From the NCBI GenBank assembly GCA_964544885.1, contig CAZJDX010000011.1, forward strand, positions 1 through 64,000: a stretch of DNA of 64,000 bases, given 5' to 3'. The DNA is from QQVM01 sp964544885. Lineage in GTDB: Bacteria > Bacteroidota > Bacteroidia > AKYH767-A > 2013-40CM-41-45. Under the pieces are notes generated by a model. The model saw nothing but the letters and a program-made list of their open reading frames with translations. It was not told the DNA's origin and did no database searches. Positions 26,287 to 35,754 of this stretch are shown one piece after another. How positions within the stretch are numbered: position 1 is the stretch's first letter; each line of letters starts with the position of its first letter. Made by a program: the position numbers and the translations under genes.

Positions 26287-27804
26287 ATGCAGAAGAATAA
26301 TGGGGATATTGTGATCGTGGGAAGCGGTATCGGAGGCTTGCTTTGCGGGGCTATCCTGACGAAGAACGGATATCGCGTTACCGTACTTGAGAGAAATAAA
26401 CAGATCGGCGGCAATCTCCAGACCTATGCCAGAGATAAGTGCATCTTCGATTCCGGAGTTCATTATGTAGGAGGGCTTGACAAAGGACAGAACCTGTATA
26501 AGATCTTTAACTACCTGGGCATTATCGATAAGCTCAAAATGCAAAAACTCGATGAAGATGCCTTTGATAAGATCATCTTTCTTTCAGATAATAAGGAATA
26601 CAAATTTGCCCAGGGATATGACCGTTTTGCCGAATCACTGATCGCCGATTTTCCGGAGGAAAGAGAAGCTATTCTCAGGTACTGCGAGATGATCAAAAGT
26701 GTATGCCGGAAATTCCCTATGTACAACCTGGAATATGGAGATGGATTTGAGAAATCAAGCGTACTTGAAATGGATGCCCGGACCTGTATCGATTCACTTA
26801 CCGGCAATGAACGTCTCCGCAATGTTCTCGCAGGTAATAATGTACTCTATGCCGGAGTCGCTGACCGCAGTCCTTTTTATATTCATGCTTTAGTGCTCAA
26901 CAGCTATATTGAAAGCTCCTGGAGATTTGTGGATGGAGGTTCTCAGATAGGAAGGCTTCTGGGGAAAATTATTACCGGTGGAGGAGGGACGATAAAGAAC
27001 CGCACCAATATTATCCGCTTTCATGAGTCAGGTGGAAGAATGGAATTTGTCGAGGACGATAAAGGAAATAAGTACTATGGAGATTATTTCATTTCCAATA
27101 TCCATCCTGCAAAAACACTGGAGATGCTGGAATCCGAGTTGATCAGGAATGTGTACCGTAACAGGATCAAAAGCCTGGAAAATTCTGTTTCCGCCTTTAT
27201 GGTAAACATTACGCTTGAACCAGGCCGCATTCCATACGAGAAGAGCAACTATTATTGTTACCTGCAGGATGATGTCTGGACCACCATGGATCATAACGAC
27301 CAGACCTGGCCTCTTTCATATTGTCTCTTTTATTCCGCCTCATCTAAGTCTGAAGAATACGCTGAAGCGGTAACAGTCATGACTTACATGAAGTACGATG
27401 AAGTAAAGAAATGGGAAAGTAGTTTCAATACGGTATTGTTCCCGGATTCGAGAGGTGAGGATTATGAAAAGTTCAAGAAGGATAAGGCTGAGAAGCTGAT
27501 CGATATCGTTGAGAAGCGATTCCCAGGTATCAGGAAGGCAATGAAGGGTTACTACTGTGCAAGCCCACTAACGTTCAGGGACTATATGGGAACAGATGAT
27601 GGTTCCATCTATGGTATTGCAAAAAATTATAAGAATCCCCTCAAAACGATCATTCCGCCGCGGACGAGAATTCCCAATCTGTTGTTTACCGGGCAGAACA
27701 TTAACCTGCATGGTGTACTCGGGGTGGCGATCAGTTCGCTGGTTACCTGCTCGGAAATCCTTGGTATGAAAGAACTTGTTAATATGATCTCAGATGCGCA
27801 GTAA
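26287..27804 (+). CDS. Phytoene desaturase/carotenoid isomerase-like FAD oxidoreductase
   Basis: The 505-residue flavoprotein has the ADP-binding motif IVIVGSGIGGLLCGAIL at residues 8-24, then the RNKQIGGNLQTY region, and the C-terminal FAD motif PNLLFTGQNINLHGVLGVAIS. The overall form is that of CrtI/CrtISO and retinol saturase-like enzymes acting on long polyenes. No carotenoid genes (crtB, crtE, crtY) are nearby, so the conjugated aryl polyene itself is the likely substrate, with isomerisation, desaturation or saturation all possible. It overlaps the next gene by 11 bases. Confidence 0.78.
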   Translation: MQKNNGDIVIVGSGIGGLLCGAILTKNGYRVTVLERNKQIGGNLQTYARDKCIFDSGVHYVGGLDKGQNLYKIFNYLGIIDKLKMQKLDEDAFDKIIFLSDNKEYKFAQGYDRFAESLIADFPEEREAILRYCEMIKSVCRKFPMYNLEYGDGFEKSSVLEMDARTCIDSLTGNERLRNVLAGNNVLYAGVADRSPFYIHALVLNSYIESSWRFVDGGSQIGRLLGKIITGGGGTIKNRTNIIRFHESGGRMEFVEDDKGNKYYGDYFISNIHPAKTLEMLESELIRNVYRNRIKSLENSVSAFMVNITLEPGRIPYEKSNYYCYLQDDVWTTMDHNDQTWPLSYCLFYSASSKSEEYAEAVTVMTYMKYDEVKKWESSFNTVLFPDSRGEDYEKFKKDKAEKLIDIVEKRFPGIRKAMKGYYCASPLTFRDYMGTDDGSIYGIAKNYKNPLKTIIPPRTRIPNLLFTGQNINLHGVLGVAISSLVTCSEILGMKELVNMISDAQ

Positions 27805-29461
27805 GAAAATCCTGCTACGGATATTAAAAATACTTCTGATATCAACAGGCGTCCTCATCATTGGTCTTGCAATTTATTTGTCAATAGTAGCGATTGATCA
27901 TCCACCCCTGATCACAGGTAAAACCACCACAAGCGGGGAAAGGAGAAAACTGGATACGTACACCTACACATTGGGGAAGAACTGGATCAGGAAGAACCGC
28001 TATGGTGTATGGGAAATGTTTGTCAGCGGTGATGCTTATGAGCGTGGGCTCATCAACGGGAAACTTTCGAAGGAACTGATTTATGAGCAGGAGAAAGCAT
28101 TTACCGACCAGATCCGTCAAATGGTGCCTTCCTCGTTTTACCGGCATTTCCTGCGCTATTTTATTGCCTGGTTCAATCGCGACCTAAGTCAGCATATTAG
28201 TCAGGAATATAAGGAGGAGATCTTCGGAGTTTCGCAATCCGCTTCCGCGGAGTTTGAATACATCGGTTCTTCATACCAGCGATTGATGAACTATCATGCG
28301 GCACATGATATAGGGCATGCATTGCAAAATATGGCCCTGGTCGGTTGTTCTTCTTTTTCTACCTGGGCTGAGAAATCGGAAGATGGCAAGCTGATACTGG
28401 GAAGAAATTTCGATTTCTACGTCGGCGACAGGTTTGCAGAGAATAAGATCGTCTATTTTTGTGAACCAAGGGAGGGTAATAAGTTCATGATGATCACCTG
28501 GGGCGGTCTGATAGGTGTGGTTTCGGGAATGAATACCGCGGGTTTAACGGTAACCTTGAACGCTGCCAAATCAGATATGCCTTCGGGTTCCGCGACACCG
28601 GTTTCTCTCCTGGCAAGAGAAATTTTGCAATATGCATCCGATATTCAAGGAGCACTTGAAATTGCAGGAAAGAGAAAAACGTTCGTATCCGAATCCTTCA
28701 TGATCGGATCCGCTCAGGATAAGAAGACTGTCGTGATTGAGAAAACCCCGCAGGCTCTCGACGTGTATGAGGAGAAAGGAAGCAGCATCGTTTGCACCAA
28801 TCATTACCAGAGCCCTGACCTTTTTCATGAAAAACAAAACCTGATTCAAATGAGCAGAAGTTCATCCGTCTACAGGGAAGAGAGGATCAGACAACTGCTG
28901 GCGGAAAGGGATAAGAACAATGTACAGAGTACAGCCATGATCCTGAGGGATAAGGCAGGACTGGGTGGCGCCTTCATCGGTTATGGAAATGAGAAATCCA
29001 TCAATCAGCTGATTTGCCACCATTCAGTTATTTTTAAACCTGAAGAGCAACTCGTTTGGGTGAGTACTTCACCCTGGCAACTGGGCGAATACATCGCTTA
29101 TGATCTCAATAAGATTTTTTCCATGGAAGGCCTGAAGGATAACAGAGAATTGATCGAAGAAGACCTTACAATCGCTCCCGATAGTTTCCTCCTGTCAGAA
29201 GACTTCAGAAAATTCATGGAGTTCAGGAAACTGAAACAGATGGTTGATGTGGGATCGGATGTCGATGCCGCTCAACTGGTCAGACTTAACCCTGCCTATT
29301 ACCACGCCTCCGTCCTGGCCGGGGATATTGAATTCAGAAAGAAAAATGCTGATCTTGCCATCGGTTATTATATGGACGCCTTAGGTAAGGAAATCGCGAA
29401 TAAACACGAAGAAGATTATATCAGAAGCCAGATCGATAAATGCAGAAAAATGATGCGCTGA
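27794..29461 (+). CDS. C45-like Cys-nucleophile acyltransferase/hydrolase with TM anchor
   Basis: This 555-residue protein has an N-terminal membrane helix (about residues 8-30). The Ntn-type core starts at GCSSFS (Cys185), followed by the downstream Arg-Asn-Phe-Asp motif LGRNFDFYVGD, a pattern of the acyl-CoA:6-aminopenicillanate acyltransferase/choloylglycine hydrolase superfamily, whose members cut themselves before the Cys. It would form or break an amide or ester bond with an acyl group. The last 60 residues look TPR-like (AIGYYMDALGKEI). In a pigment operon it could join the polyene acyl group to its amine or alcohol partner, but this is inference. Confidence 0.72.
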   Translation: MRSKKILLRILKILLISTGVLIIGLAIYLSIVAIDHPPLITGKTTTSGERRKLDTYTYTLGKNWIRKNRYGVWEMFVSGDAYERGLINGKLSKELIYEQEKAFTDQIRQMVPSSFYRHFLRYFIAWFNRDLSQHISQEYKEEIFGVSQSASAEFEYIGSSYQRLMNYHAAHDIGHALQNMALVGCSSFSTWAEKSEDGKLILGRNFDFYVGDRFAENKIVYFCEPREGNKFMMITWGGLIGVVSGMNTAGLTVTLNAAKSDMPSGSATPVSLLAREILQYASDIQGALEIAGKRKTFVSESFMIGSAQDKKTVVIEKTPQALDVYEEKGSSIVCTNHYQSPDLFHEKQNLIQMSRSSSVYREERIRQLLAERDKNNVQSTAMILRDKAGLGGAFIGYGNEKSINQLICHHSVIFKPEEQLVWVSTSPWQLGEYIAYDLNKIFSMEGLKDNRELIEEDLTIAPDSFLLSEDFRKFMEFRKLKQMVDVGSDVDAAQLVRLNPAYYHASVLAGDIEFRKKNADLAIGYYMDALGKEIANKHEEDYIRSQIDKCRKMMR

Positions 29462-29594
29462 GAAACTCCCTCATTGTGCAGCTTTCTTCATGCTGATGAA
29501 AGGACAGGGATACTCCTCCAGACATTATTTCATTTCCTTAAAGCAGAGATTGTCCATTCATGTTATACCAGAGCCGGCCTGAGCCCGGAAATTT

Positions 29595-30866
29595 ATGATA
29601 CTCAGTACAGAACAGATACGGAAGTTACAGGATCAGCTTGAATACCTGCAGTCACATTCTCCATTTTATCGCGGGGTTTTTCAGAAGAATGGAATTGATA
29701 TCGGCAGCATTCTGTCAGCCAGAGACCTTGAAAAGATCCCTGTTACCACCAAAGATGATCTGCAAAAAAGAAACTGGGATTTTCTTTGTGTTCCCAGAAA
29801 CAGGATAGCTGAATATTGTACCACTTCTGGTACGATGGGTATACCCGTTACGCTTGCCCTGACAATGGAAGACCTGGATCGTCTCGCGGAAAATGAATAC
29901 CGTTCTTTCCGTTCCGCCGGTATATGTCAGGATGATGTGTTTCAATTCATGCTGAGCCTTGATCGTCAGTTCATGGCGGGAATTGCCTATTACCTTGGTG
30001 TTAGGAAAATGGGCGCTGGACTGGTCAGGGTTGGACCTGCCAATGCAGCTATGCAACTGGATGCCATACATAGATTTTGTCCGACTGTGCTGATCGCTGT
30101 TCCTTCATTTCTCGTCACAGTTATAAAAGCGGCCAGGGAAAAGGGTTTTGATCTTAGTTCTTCTTCAGTAAAAAAAGTCATTTGCATCGGTGAGAATATC
30201 AGGAATGAAGACTTCACACTCAACGCCCTGGGAGCTAGAATAGAAAAGGACTGGAAGGTCGAATTGTATTCAACTTACGCTTCTACTGAAATGCAGACCG
30301 CTTTTACCGAATGCTCCTATGGACGAGGAGGTCATCACTTGCAGGATCTGCTTATCTATGAAATTGTGGATGAGAATAACAAACAGCTGGAACCCGGCAT
30401 GGCAGGTGAATTGGTCATCACCACCCTTGGAGTGAAGGGCATGCCGGTGCTCAGATATAAAACCGGAGATATTTGTGTCGAACATGCAGGGACCTGCCCC
30501 TGTGGGAATAAAAGTGCAAGGCTCAGTCCTGTCCTTGGAAGGAAACAGCAAATGATCAAATACAATGGAACAACTCTTTTTCCACAACATATTTTTAATG
30601 TGCTGAACACCTTGCCGGAGATTGAAGATTATGTGGTTTTGCTTTCCGGAACGGAGTTTGGTACCGATGACCTGAAGATCCTGGTCGCTTCGGAAACCGA
30701 AGAAGGGCAGACGAAAATGAAACTCACCAAACTGTTGCAGTCTTCGCTCAGGATTTCACCTTCACTCGGCTTTACCACTGTGAAGGAGATTCAACAGATT
30801 CAATTACAGGAAGGTAAGCGTAAACTGCCAAGATTTATTGACAAGAGGAATTCAGTCTCAGGCTGA
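29595..30866 (+). CDS. Phenylacetate-CoA ligase-like adenylating enzyme
   Basis: The 423-residue ANL-superfamily enzyme resembles PaaK. It has the P-loop-like CTTSGTMGIPVTLAL, STYASTEMQTAF, the YKTGDICVEH acid motif and a C-terminal lid with LGRKQQMIKYNG. Such enzymes activate aryl acids as adenylates and load CoA or an ACP; here 4-coumarate from the ammonia-lyase is the likely substrate. It is the last gene of the co-directional run, separated by 133 bases from the C45-like gene, and no terminator is obvious before the inositol operon promoter. Confidence 0.82.
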   Translation: MILSTEQIRKLQDQLEYLQSHSPFYRGVFQKNGIDIGSILSARDLEKIPVTTKDDLQKRNWDFLCVPRNRIAEYCTTSGTMGIPVTLALTMEDLDRLAENEYRSFRSAGICQDDVFQFMLSLDRQFMAGIAYYLGVRKMGAGLVRVGPANAAMQLDAIHRFCPTVLIAVPSFLVTVIKAAREKGFDLSSSSVKKVICIGENIRNEDFTLNALGARIEKDWKVELYSTYASTEMQTAFTECSYGRGGHHLQDLLIYEIVDENNKQLEPGMAGELVITTLGVKGMPVLRYKTGDICVEHAGTCPCGNKSARLSPVLGRKQQMIKYNGTTLFPQHIFNVLNTLPEIEDYVVLLSGTEFGTDDLKILVASETEEGQTKMKLTKLLQSSLRISPSLGFTTVKEIQQIQLQEGKRKLPRFIDKRNSVSG

Positions 30867-30915
30867 AAATTCAACGCGATATACGGAAGTATAGCCCTGA
30901 AATCCTGATTCTTGT

Positions 30916-30923
30916 TATATTTG
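30916..30923 (+). promoter_or_regulatory. Bacteroidota -7 box (TATATTTG) of the inositol-lipid operon
   Basis: TATATTTG matches TAnnTTTG exactly and lies 35 bases before the ATG of the inositol-phosphate synthase. No well-spaced TTTG -33 is seen. It suggests this operon is transcribed separately from the pigment genes. Confidence 0.5.
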
Positions 30924-30958
30924 CTAAGCTCCAATATTTTCAGGAAAACCAAAATCAT

Positions 30959-32284
30959 ATGAACACAGAAATCAAACCGGCCAATGGTAAGTTGGGTGTA
31001 CTTACGGTTGGACTTGGCGCCGTTTCCACCACCTTGATGGCAGGAGTACTTGCCATTCGCAATGGAACGGACTTGCCGCTTGGATCCTATTCGCAACTGG
31101 GTACCATCAGACTGGGAAAAAGAACGGAAAAGCGTAATCCTCTGATCAAGGATTTTGTTCCGCTGGCGGCACTGCAGGATATAGTCTTCGGTGCATGGGA
31201 TATCTTCGAAGACAATGCCTATGAATCATCCATCACCGCCGGTGTACTGGAAAAGCATAAGCACCTGGATCCCATAAAGTCTGAACTTGAAAGCATCAAG
31301 CCAATGAAGGCCGTATTCGATACGGCCTATGTCCGGAAATTGAATGGCACTCATGTCAAGAAGCTGAAAACAAAAATGGATCAGGCAGAAGCATTGATGG
31401 AGGATATCCGGCAATTCCGTGAGAAAAATAATTGTGACAGACTCGTGATGATATGGTGCGCGTCAACCGAAGTATACATGGCGCCAGGTAAGGTTCACGA
31501 GACGCTTGCTGCTTTTGAAGAAGGCCTGAGGAATAATGATGAAAGCATAGCGCCTTCCATGATCTATACCTATGCGGCCTTGAAGAGCGGCATTCCGTAT
31601 GCCAATGGAGCGCCAAATCTTTCCTGCGACATACCTGCCATGGAGGAACTCGCACTGATGATGGGTGTACCTATTGCAGGAAAAGATTTCAAGACCGGTC
31701 AAACCCTTATGAAAACTATCCTTGCCCCCGGCCTGAAGGCAAGAGCCCTCGGAATAAGAGGCTGGTTCTCCACCAATATTCTGGGTAACCGCGACGGGGA
31801 AGTACTGGATGATCCTGATAGTTTTAAAACAAAGGAAGTTTCAAAGTTATCCGTTCTGGAGAATATTCTCGAACCCGGCCTGCATCCTGAATTATACAAG
31901 GATCTCTATCATAAAGTCCGTATTAATTATTATCCTCCTCATGGTGATAATAAGGAAAGTTGGGATAATATTGATATCACCGGCTGGTTGGGATATCAGA
32001 TGCAGATTAAGATCAATTTCCTCTGTCGGGATTCCATTCTCGCCGCTCCTGTGGTGCTTGACCTTGCCCTCTTTCTGGATCTGGCACAACGCGCTGGAAT
32101 GAGCGGTATTCAGGAGTGGCTTTCCTTTTATTTTAAATCACCACAGACAGCGAAAGGACTCCCTCCGCAACATGATATATTCAAGCAACTGATGAAACTC
32201 GAGAATACGCTGAGACATATTCAGGGAGAAGATCTCATCACGCATCTGGGACTGGACTATTATCAGGAGTATATTGAAGCCTGA
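30959..32284 (+). CDS. Myo-inositol-1-phosphate synthase
   Basis: It converts glucose 6-phosphate to myo-inositol phosphate with NAD. The 441-residue protein has the nucleotide-binding VGLGAVSTTLMAGV at the start, the middle block SGIPYANGAPNLSCDIPAMEELA, and the catalytic core LKARALGIRGWFSTNILGN, where the family has its catalytic Lys and Asn-rich loop. The end contains WLGYQMQIKINFLCRDSILAAP, the usual tetramer segment. Its stop overlaps the next ATG by one base. It heads an operon in the style of the Bacteroides inositol-lipid locus, so it most likely feeds lipid synthesis. Confidence 0.93.
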   Translation: MNTEIKPANGKLGVLTVGLGAVSTTLMAGVLAIRNGTDLPLGSYSQLGTIRLGKRTEKRNPLIKDFVPLAALQDIVFGAWDIFEDNAYESSITAGVLEKHKHLDPIKSELESIKPMKAVFDTAYVRKLNGTHVKKLKTKMDQAEALMEDIRQFREKNNCDRLVMIWCASTEVYMAPGKVHETLAAFEEGLRNNDESIAPSMIYTYAALKSGIPYANGAPNLSCDIPAMEELALMMGVPIAGKDFKTGQTLMKTILAPGLKARALGIRGWFSTNILGNRDGEVLDDPDSFKTKEVSKLSVLENILEPGLHPELYKDLYHKVRINYYPPHGDNKESWDNIDITGWLGYQMQIKINFLCRDSILAAPVVLDLALFLDLAQRAGMSGIQEWLSFYFKSPQTAKGLPPQHDIFKQLMKLENTLRHIQGEDLITHLGLDYYQEYIEA

Positions 32285-32745
32285 TGAATCTCAGGCTTTC
32301 TAAGATCATAGCAAGTGGTTTTGGTACAGGATTTCTTCCACTTGCCCCGGGGACATGGGCTTCAGCAGTAGCTGTCTGTCTTTGGTTTCTCCTTGGTAAG
32401 TTTTTTGATTTCACCCCGCTCTTACAACTTGGGATTTGCTCACTCTGTATTCTCCTGGGATTCTACACCTCCATAAGGCTGGAAGAGGAGTGGGGAAAAG
32501 ACCCCTCACAGATCGTAATTGACGAATGGGCGGGAATGTGGATAAGTGTGCTTTTTCTGCCTTTTGAAATTCGATACATGATAGCGGCTTTTGTGCTGTT
32601 CAGGATTTTGGATATCTGGAAACCACTTTACATTGGCCGGATGGAAAAGATCAGCGGGGGAAGAGGTGTCATGTTGGATGATGTACTCGCCGGCTGCACC
32701 GTCTTCCTGCTCTTACATCTGTTAATCCGTCTTGAATGGAAATGA
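32284..32745 (+). CDS. PgpA-like phosphatase (probable phosphatidylinositol-phosphate phosphatase)
   Basis: This 153-residue membrane protein is of the phosphatidylglycerophosphatase A family. Its motifs are GTGFLPLAPGTWAS, DPSQIVIDEWAG and FRILDIWKPLYIGRMEKISGGRGVMLDDVLAG, including the acidic metal ligands. In Bacteroides a PgpA homologue in the inositol-lipid locus removes the phosphate from phosphatidylinositol phosphate; the same role is likely here, although phosphatidylglycerophosphate cannot be excluded. It is translationally coupled to its neighbours. Confidence 0.85.
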   Translation: MNLRLSKIIASGFGTGFLPLAPGTWASAVAVCLWFLLGKFFDFTPLLQLGICSLCILLGFYTSIRLEEEWGKDPSQIVIDEWAGMWISVLFLPFEIRYMIAAFVLFRILDIWKPLYIGRMEKISGGRGVMLDDVLAGCTVFLLLHLLIRLEWK

Positions 32746-33182
32746 ACCGTCCCATGGCTAACTCCACTCAGGCTTATGGTCGAAACAATGCCTCGTCTCT
32801 CAGAAATAACTTTTATGTTTATCTGCGTGCACAGTTCACCGCCCTTATCGCAACGGCAGCCGATTTCAGTGTTACCATCATCCTGAAAGAGATCGCCGGA
32901 TTCTGGTATTTGTATGCGGTAGCTATAGGCGCCGCGGCAGGCGCCATACTGGCATTTTTCCTCGGAAGACACTGGGTTTTCAGGTCAGCTTCACGATCGG
33001 TTCATGCCCAGGCGCTGCGCTATGTTATGGTTGCTGCAGTCAGTTGGATTCTCAACACAAGCGGAGTCTGGTTGCTCACTGAATTAGCGGCTATTCCATA
33101 TCTTTACTCGAAGCTCTTCGTTTCGGTGATCATTGGTCTCACCGTTAATTTTATCCTTACGAAAAGATTTGTATTTGCATGA
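32736..33182 (+). CDS. GtrA-like four-helix membrane protein
   Basis: Up to 148 residues, with four membrane helices (about 35-55, 62-82, 98-118 and 124-143) and the GtrA family feature FLGRHWVFR and the C-terminal NFILTKRFVF. GtrA proteins are thought to flip or help move glycosyl lipids across the inner membrane. Located between the phosphatase and an outer-membrane protein gene, it is a candidate flippase for inositol lipids. It overlaps the upstream gene by 10 bases and the downstream gene by four. Confidence 0.82.
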   Translation: MEMNRPMANSTQAYGRNNASSLRNNFYVYLRAQFTALIATAADFSVTIILKEIAGFWYLYAVAIGAAAGAILAFFLGRHWVFRSASRSVHAQALRYVMVAAVSWILNTSGVWLLTELAAIPYLYSKLFVSVIIGLTVNFILTKRFVFA

Positions 33183-35746
33183 ATCATTTCCGGAATCTTT
33201 TTTCCCTTTTAATTCCATTTCTCTTTCTGCCATTCATTGCGGTTGCGCAGGAGCCTGTCCAGTTTACCATCGTGAAGGGGGTCGTCACGGATGCGGAAAC
33301 CGGTGAACCACTTCCCCTTGTAAACATATTGGCTGAAGGTCCCGTCACGATCGGTACCACCAGCGACTTTAGCGGGCAGTTCATCCTTCAGAGCGCGACA
33401 CCCTTTAAAGGTATCCGTATTACTTACCTGGGATACCGAACCGAGACAAGGACGGTTCAGGAGGGGAAAACACAAACCATCAATTTCAGACTTCATAAAG
33501 AGACCAAGGAATTGAAAGAGGTTACGATAAAAGCCGGACGGCGAAAGTACAGGAACAAGGACAATCCGGCGGTTGAACTCATCCAAAAGGTAATCGAAAA
33601 TAAAAGCCGGAACAGGAAGGACGCTCTCACTTCATGGCAAGCGGAGAAATATGAAAAGGTTCAGTTCGCCCTGAGCAACCTGTCTGAGAAATTCAAGAAC
33701 AGAAGGATGCTGAGGCAGTTCCAGTTTGTCTTTGAGAATATCGATACCATTACCTTAAAAGGAAAGGAGATTCTTCCTGTTTATCTCACCGAGACCCTTT
33801 CAGAACTCTATTATTTGAAGCAGCCAAGACTGACCAAGGAAGTTGTACAGGGTACGCGTAAGGTGAATTTCGATAAGTATTTCGATAATCAGGGCATTTC
33901 GAAGTTTGTGCAATATCTTATTCAGGAAGTCGATATTTATAAAAACAATGTCACCATTCTGACCAATCAGTTCGTGAGTCCGATCTCAGACGTAGCGCCG
34001 ACCTTTTACCGATACTACATTCTGGACACGCTGGTGATCGATACCACACGCTGCATAAAACTCGGATTTTTCCCAAGGAACAAATCCGACTTCCTGCTTC
34101 AGGGTGATCTGTACATTACTCTCGACAGCAACTATGCCGTTCGGAAAAATGATATGACGGTAAGTTCTGATATCAACCTGAATTTCGTAAAGGAACTGAA
34201 AATAGTTCAGGACTTCAGACAAGCCGAAGCCGGGGAATGGATGCTCAGCAAAGACGAAATTTCCATTGATTTTGGAATCGCCGCGAACGGGCTCGGACTT
34301 TTCGGACAGAGATCGGTGTCGTATAAGAATTATGTGATCGATAAACCCAGAGAGGCATCCTTTTATAATGAACTCAAGACGGAAATTCAGGACAGCGTTA
34401 ACCAACGAAGTGATGCTTATTGGAATTCATCCAGGCATTTGGAACTTAGCAAGTCGGAGGCGGGAGTAATCGCCATGATGGATACCATTCAGAAGATCCC
34501 GGCATTTCGAAGAGCAATGAATCTGATGGTGCTTCTCGTGGCAGGATACCGTGATGTGGGTGGTTTTGAAATTGGACCGGTAAATACCTTCTACAGCTAT
34601 AATCCCATTGAAGGAATCCGCGTACGACTGGGCGGTAGAACGACTCATGCCTTCAGTAAAAGACTGAATATTGAAACCTATGGAGCTTATGCTTTCGATG
34701 ATGAAAAATGGAAGTATTATATAGGAACAACATATGCCGTAAAAAAGAATCATAAGTACAATGAATGGCCCTTGAAGACAATCAAGGCTTCCTGGCAGGA
34801 CGACACTAAAATACCGGGCCAGGAGTTGCAGTTTGTTCAGGAGGATAATGTTCTTCTGTCTTTTAAGAGAGGAGAGAACAACAAATTGCTCTATAACAGG
34901 ATCTTCAATGTTGAATACCTCAATGAATTCAGAAATCACTTCTCAGCGACCTTGGGTCTGAAACGATGGGAGCAAAAACCGGCAGGAACAATTTACTTCA
35001 CACCTGCCTCTGGTGAAAATGGGCCGGTACAGGATGTGAATTCAGTCATCACTTCCGAAATTATTCTCAACCTCAGGTATGCGCCCAATGAGCAATTCTA
35101 TCAGGGTAAGACATACAGGATCCCGATGCTGAACAAATATCCTGTCTTCACACTTCGTATTGCCGGTGGTTTTAAAGGCCTTGCCGGAGCTGAATATGAT
35201 TATCAGAATGTCTCTTTCAACCTGTTGAAGAGGATATACCTTTCTCCGGTAGGTTATACCGACGTTTTTGTTGAGGCATCCAATATTTTCGGAACGCTTC
35301 CTTATCCACTCCTGGCCATACACAGAGCAAATCAGACCTATTCCTACCAGCTTCAGTCATACAATCTTATGAATTTTCTGGAGTTTGTGAGCGACCACTA
35401 TGTAGCGCTTAATATCGATCATTATTTTAACGGATTTATCTTCAATAAACTACCTTTGTTCAAAAAACTGAAACTCCGGGAAGTAATGACCATGAAATTA
35501 CTCTACGGCGGAATCAGGGAAGAGAACAGGCCTGAAAACAATCCTGCGCTTTTCAATCTGCCTCTGACCGATGATGGTTTACCCCTCACACACAGCCTTG
35601 AAAAGAAACCCTATATTGAAGCCAGCGTTGGTATTGCCAATATCTTCAAGCTCTTCAGGATCGATGTGATCAAACGATTCAGCTATCTCGAGCATCCCGG
35701 GGTGGACGAGATCGGCATAAGAGGCAGATTTAAATTTGACTTTTAA
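33179..35746 (+). CDS. Outer-membrane protein with CarboxypepD-regulatory and DUF5686 domains
   Basis: The 855-residue protein starts with a signal peptide (to about residue 23, FIAVAQ). Residues of about 30-115 form a carboxypeptidase-regulatory-like beta-sandwich (KGVVTDAETGEPLPLVNI, TSDFSGQF, ITYLGYRT), and the remainder is DUF5686, a large beta-barrel-like region typical of Bacteroidota, ending in RGRFKFDF with a terminal Phe. It carries no TonB plug. The position inside the inositol-lipid operon suggests a role in placing or exporting these lipids, which is inference only. Confidence 0.85.
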   Translation: MNHFRNLFSLLIPFLFLPFIAVAQEPVQFTIVKGVVTDAETGEPLPLVNILAEGPVTIGTTSDFSGQFILQSATPFKGIRITYLGYRTETRTVQEGKTQTINFRLHKETKELKEVTIKAGRRKYRNKDNPAVELIQKVIENKSRNRKDALTSWQAEKYEKVQFALSNLSEKFKNRRMLRQFQFVFENIDTITLKGKEILPVYLTETLSELYYLKQPRLTKEVVQGTRKVNFDKYFDNQGISKFVQYLIQEVDIYKNNVTILTNQFVSPISDVAPTFYRYYILDTLVIDTTRCIKLGFFPRNKSDFLLQGDLYITLDSNYAVRKNDMTVSSDINLNFVKELKIVQDFRQAEAGEWMLSKDEISIDFGIAANGLGLFGQRSVSYKNYVIDKPREASFYNELKTEIQDSVNQRSDAYWNSSRHLELSKSEAGVIAMMDTIQKIPAFRRAMNLMVLLVAGYRDVGGFEIGPVNTFYSYNPIEGIRVRLGGRTTHAFSKRLNIETYGAYAFDDEKWKYYIGTTYAVKKNHKYNEWPLKTIKASWQDDTKIPGQELQFVQEDNVLLSFKRGENNKLLYNRIFNVEYLNEFRNHFSATLGLKRWEQKPAGTIYFTPASGENGPVQDVNSVITSEIILNLRYAPNEQFYQGKTYRIPMLNKYPVFTLRIAGGFKGLAGAEYDYQNVSFNLLKRIYLSPVGYTDVFVEASNIFGTLPYPLLAIHRANQTYSYQLQSYNLMNFLEFVSDHYVALNIDHYFNGFIFNKLPLFKKLKLREVMTMKLLYGGIREENRPENNPALFNLPLTDDGLPLTHSLEKKPYIEASVGIANIFKLFRIDVIKRFSYLEHPGVDEIGIRGRFKFDF

Positions 35747-35754
35747 GAAATACT

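Noticed and set aside
30867..30958. Terminator between the pigment cluster and inositol operon
   Set aside because: No stem followed by a T run could be found; transcription may continue through this gap.
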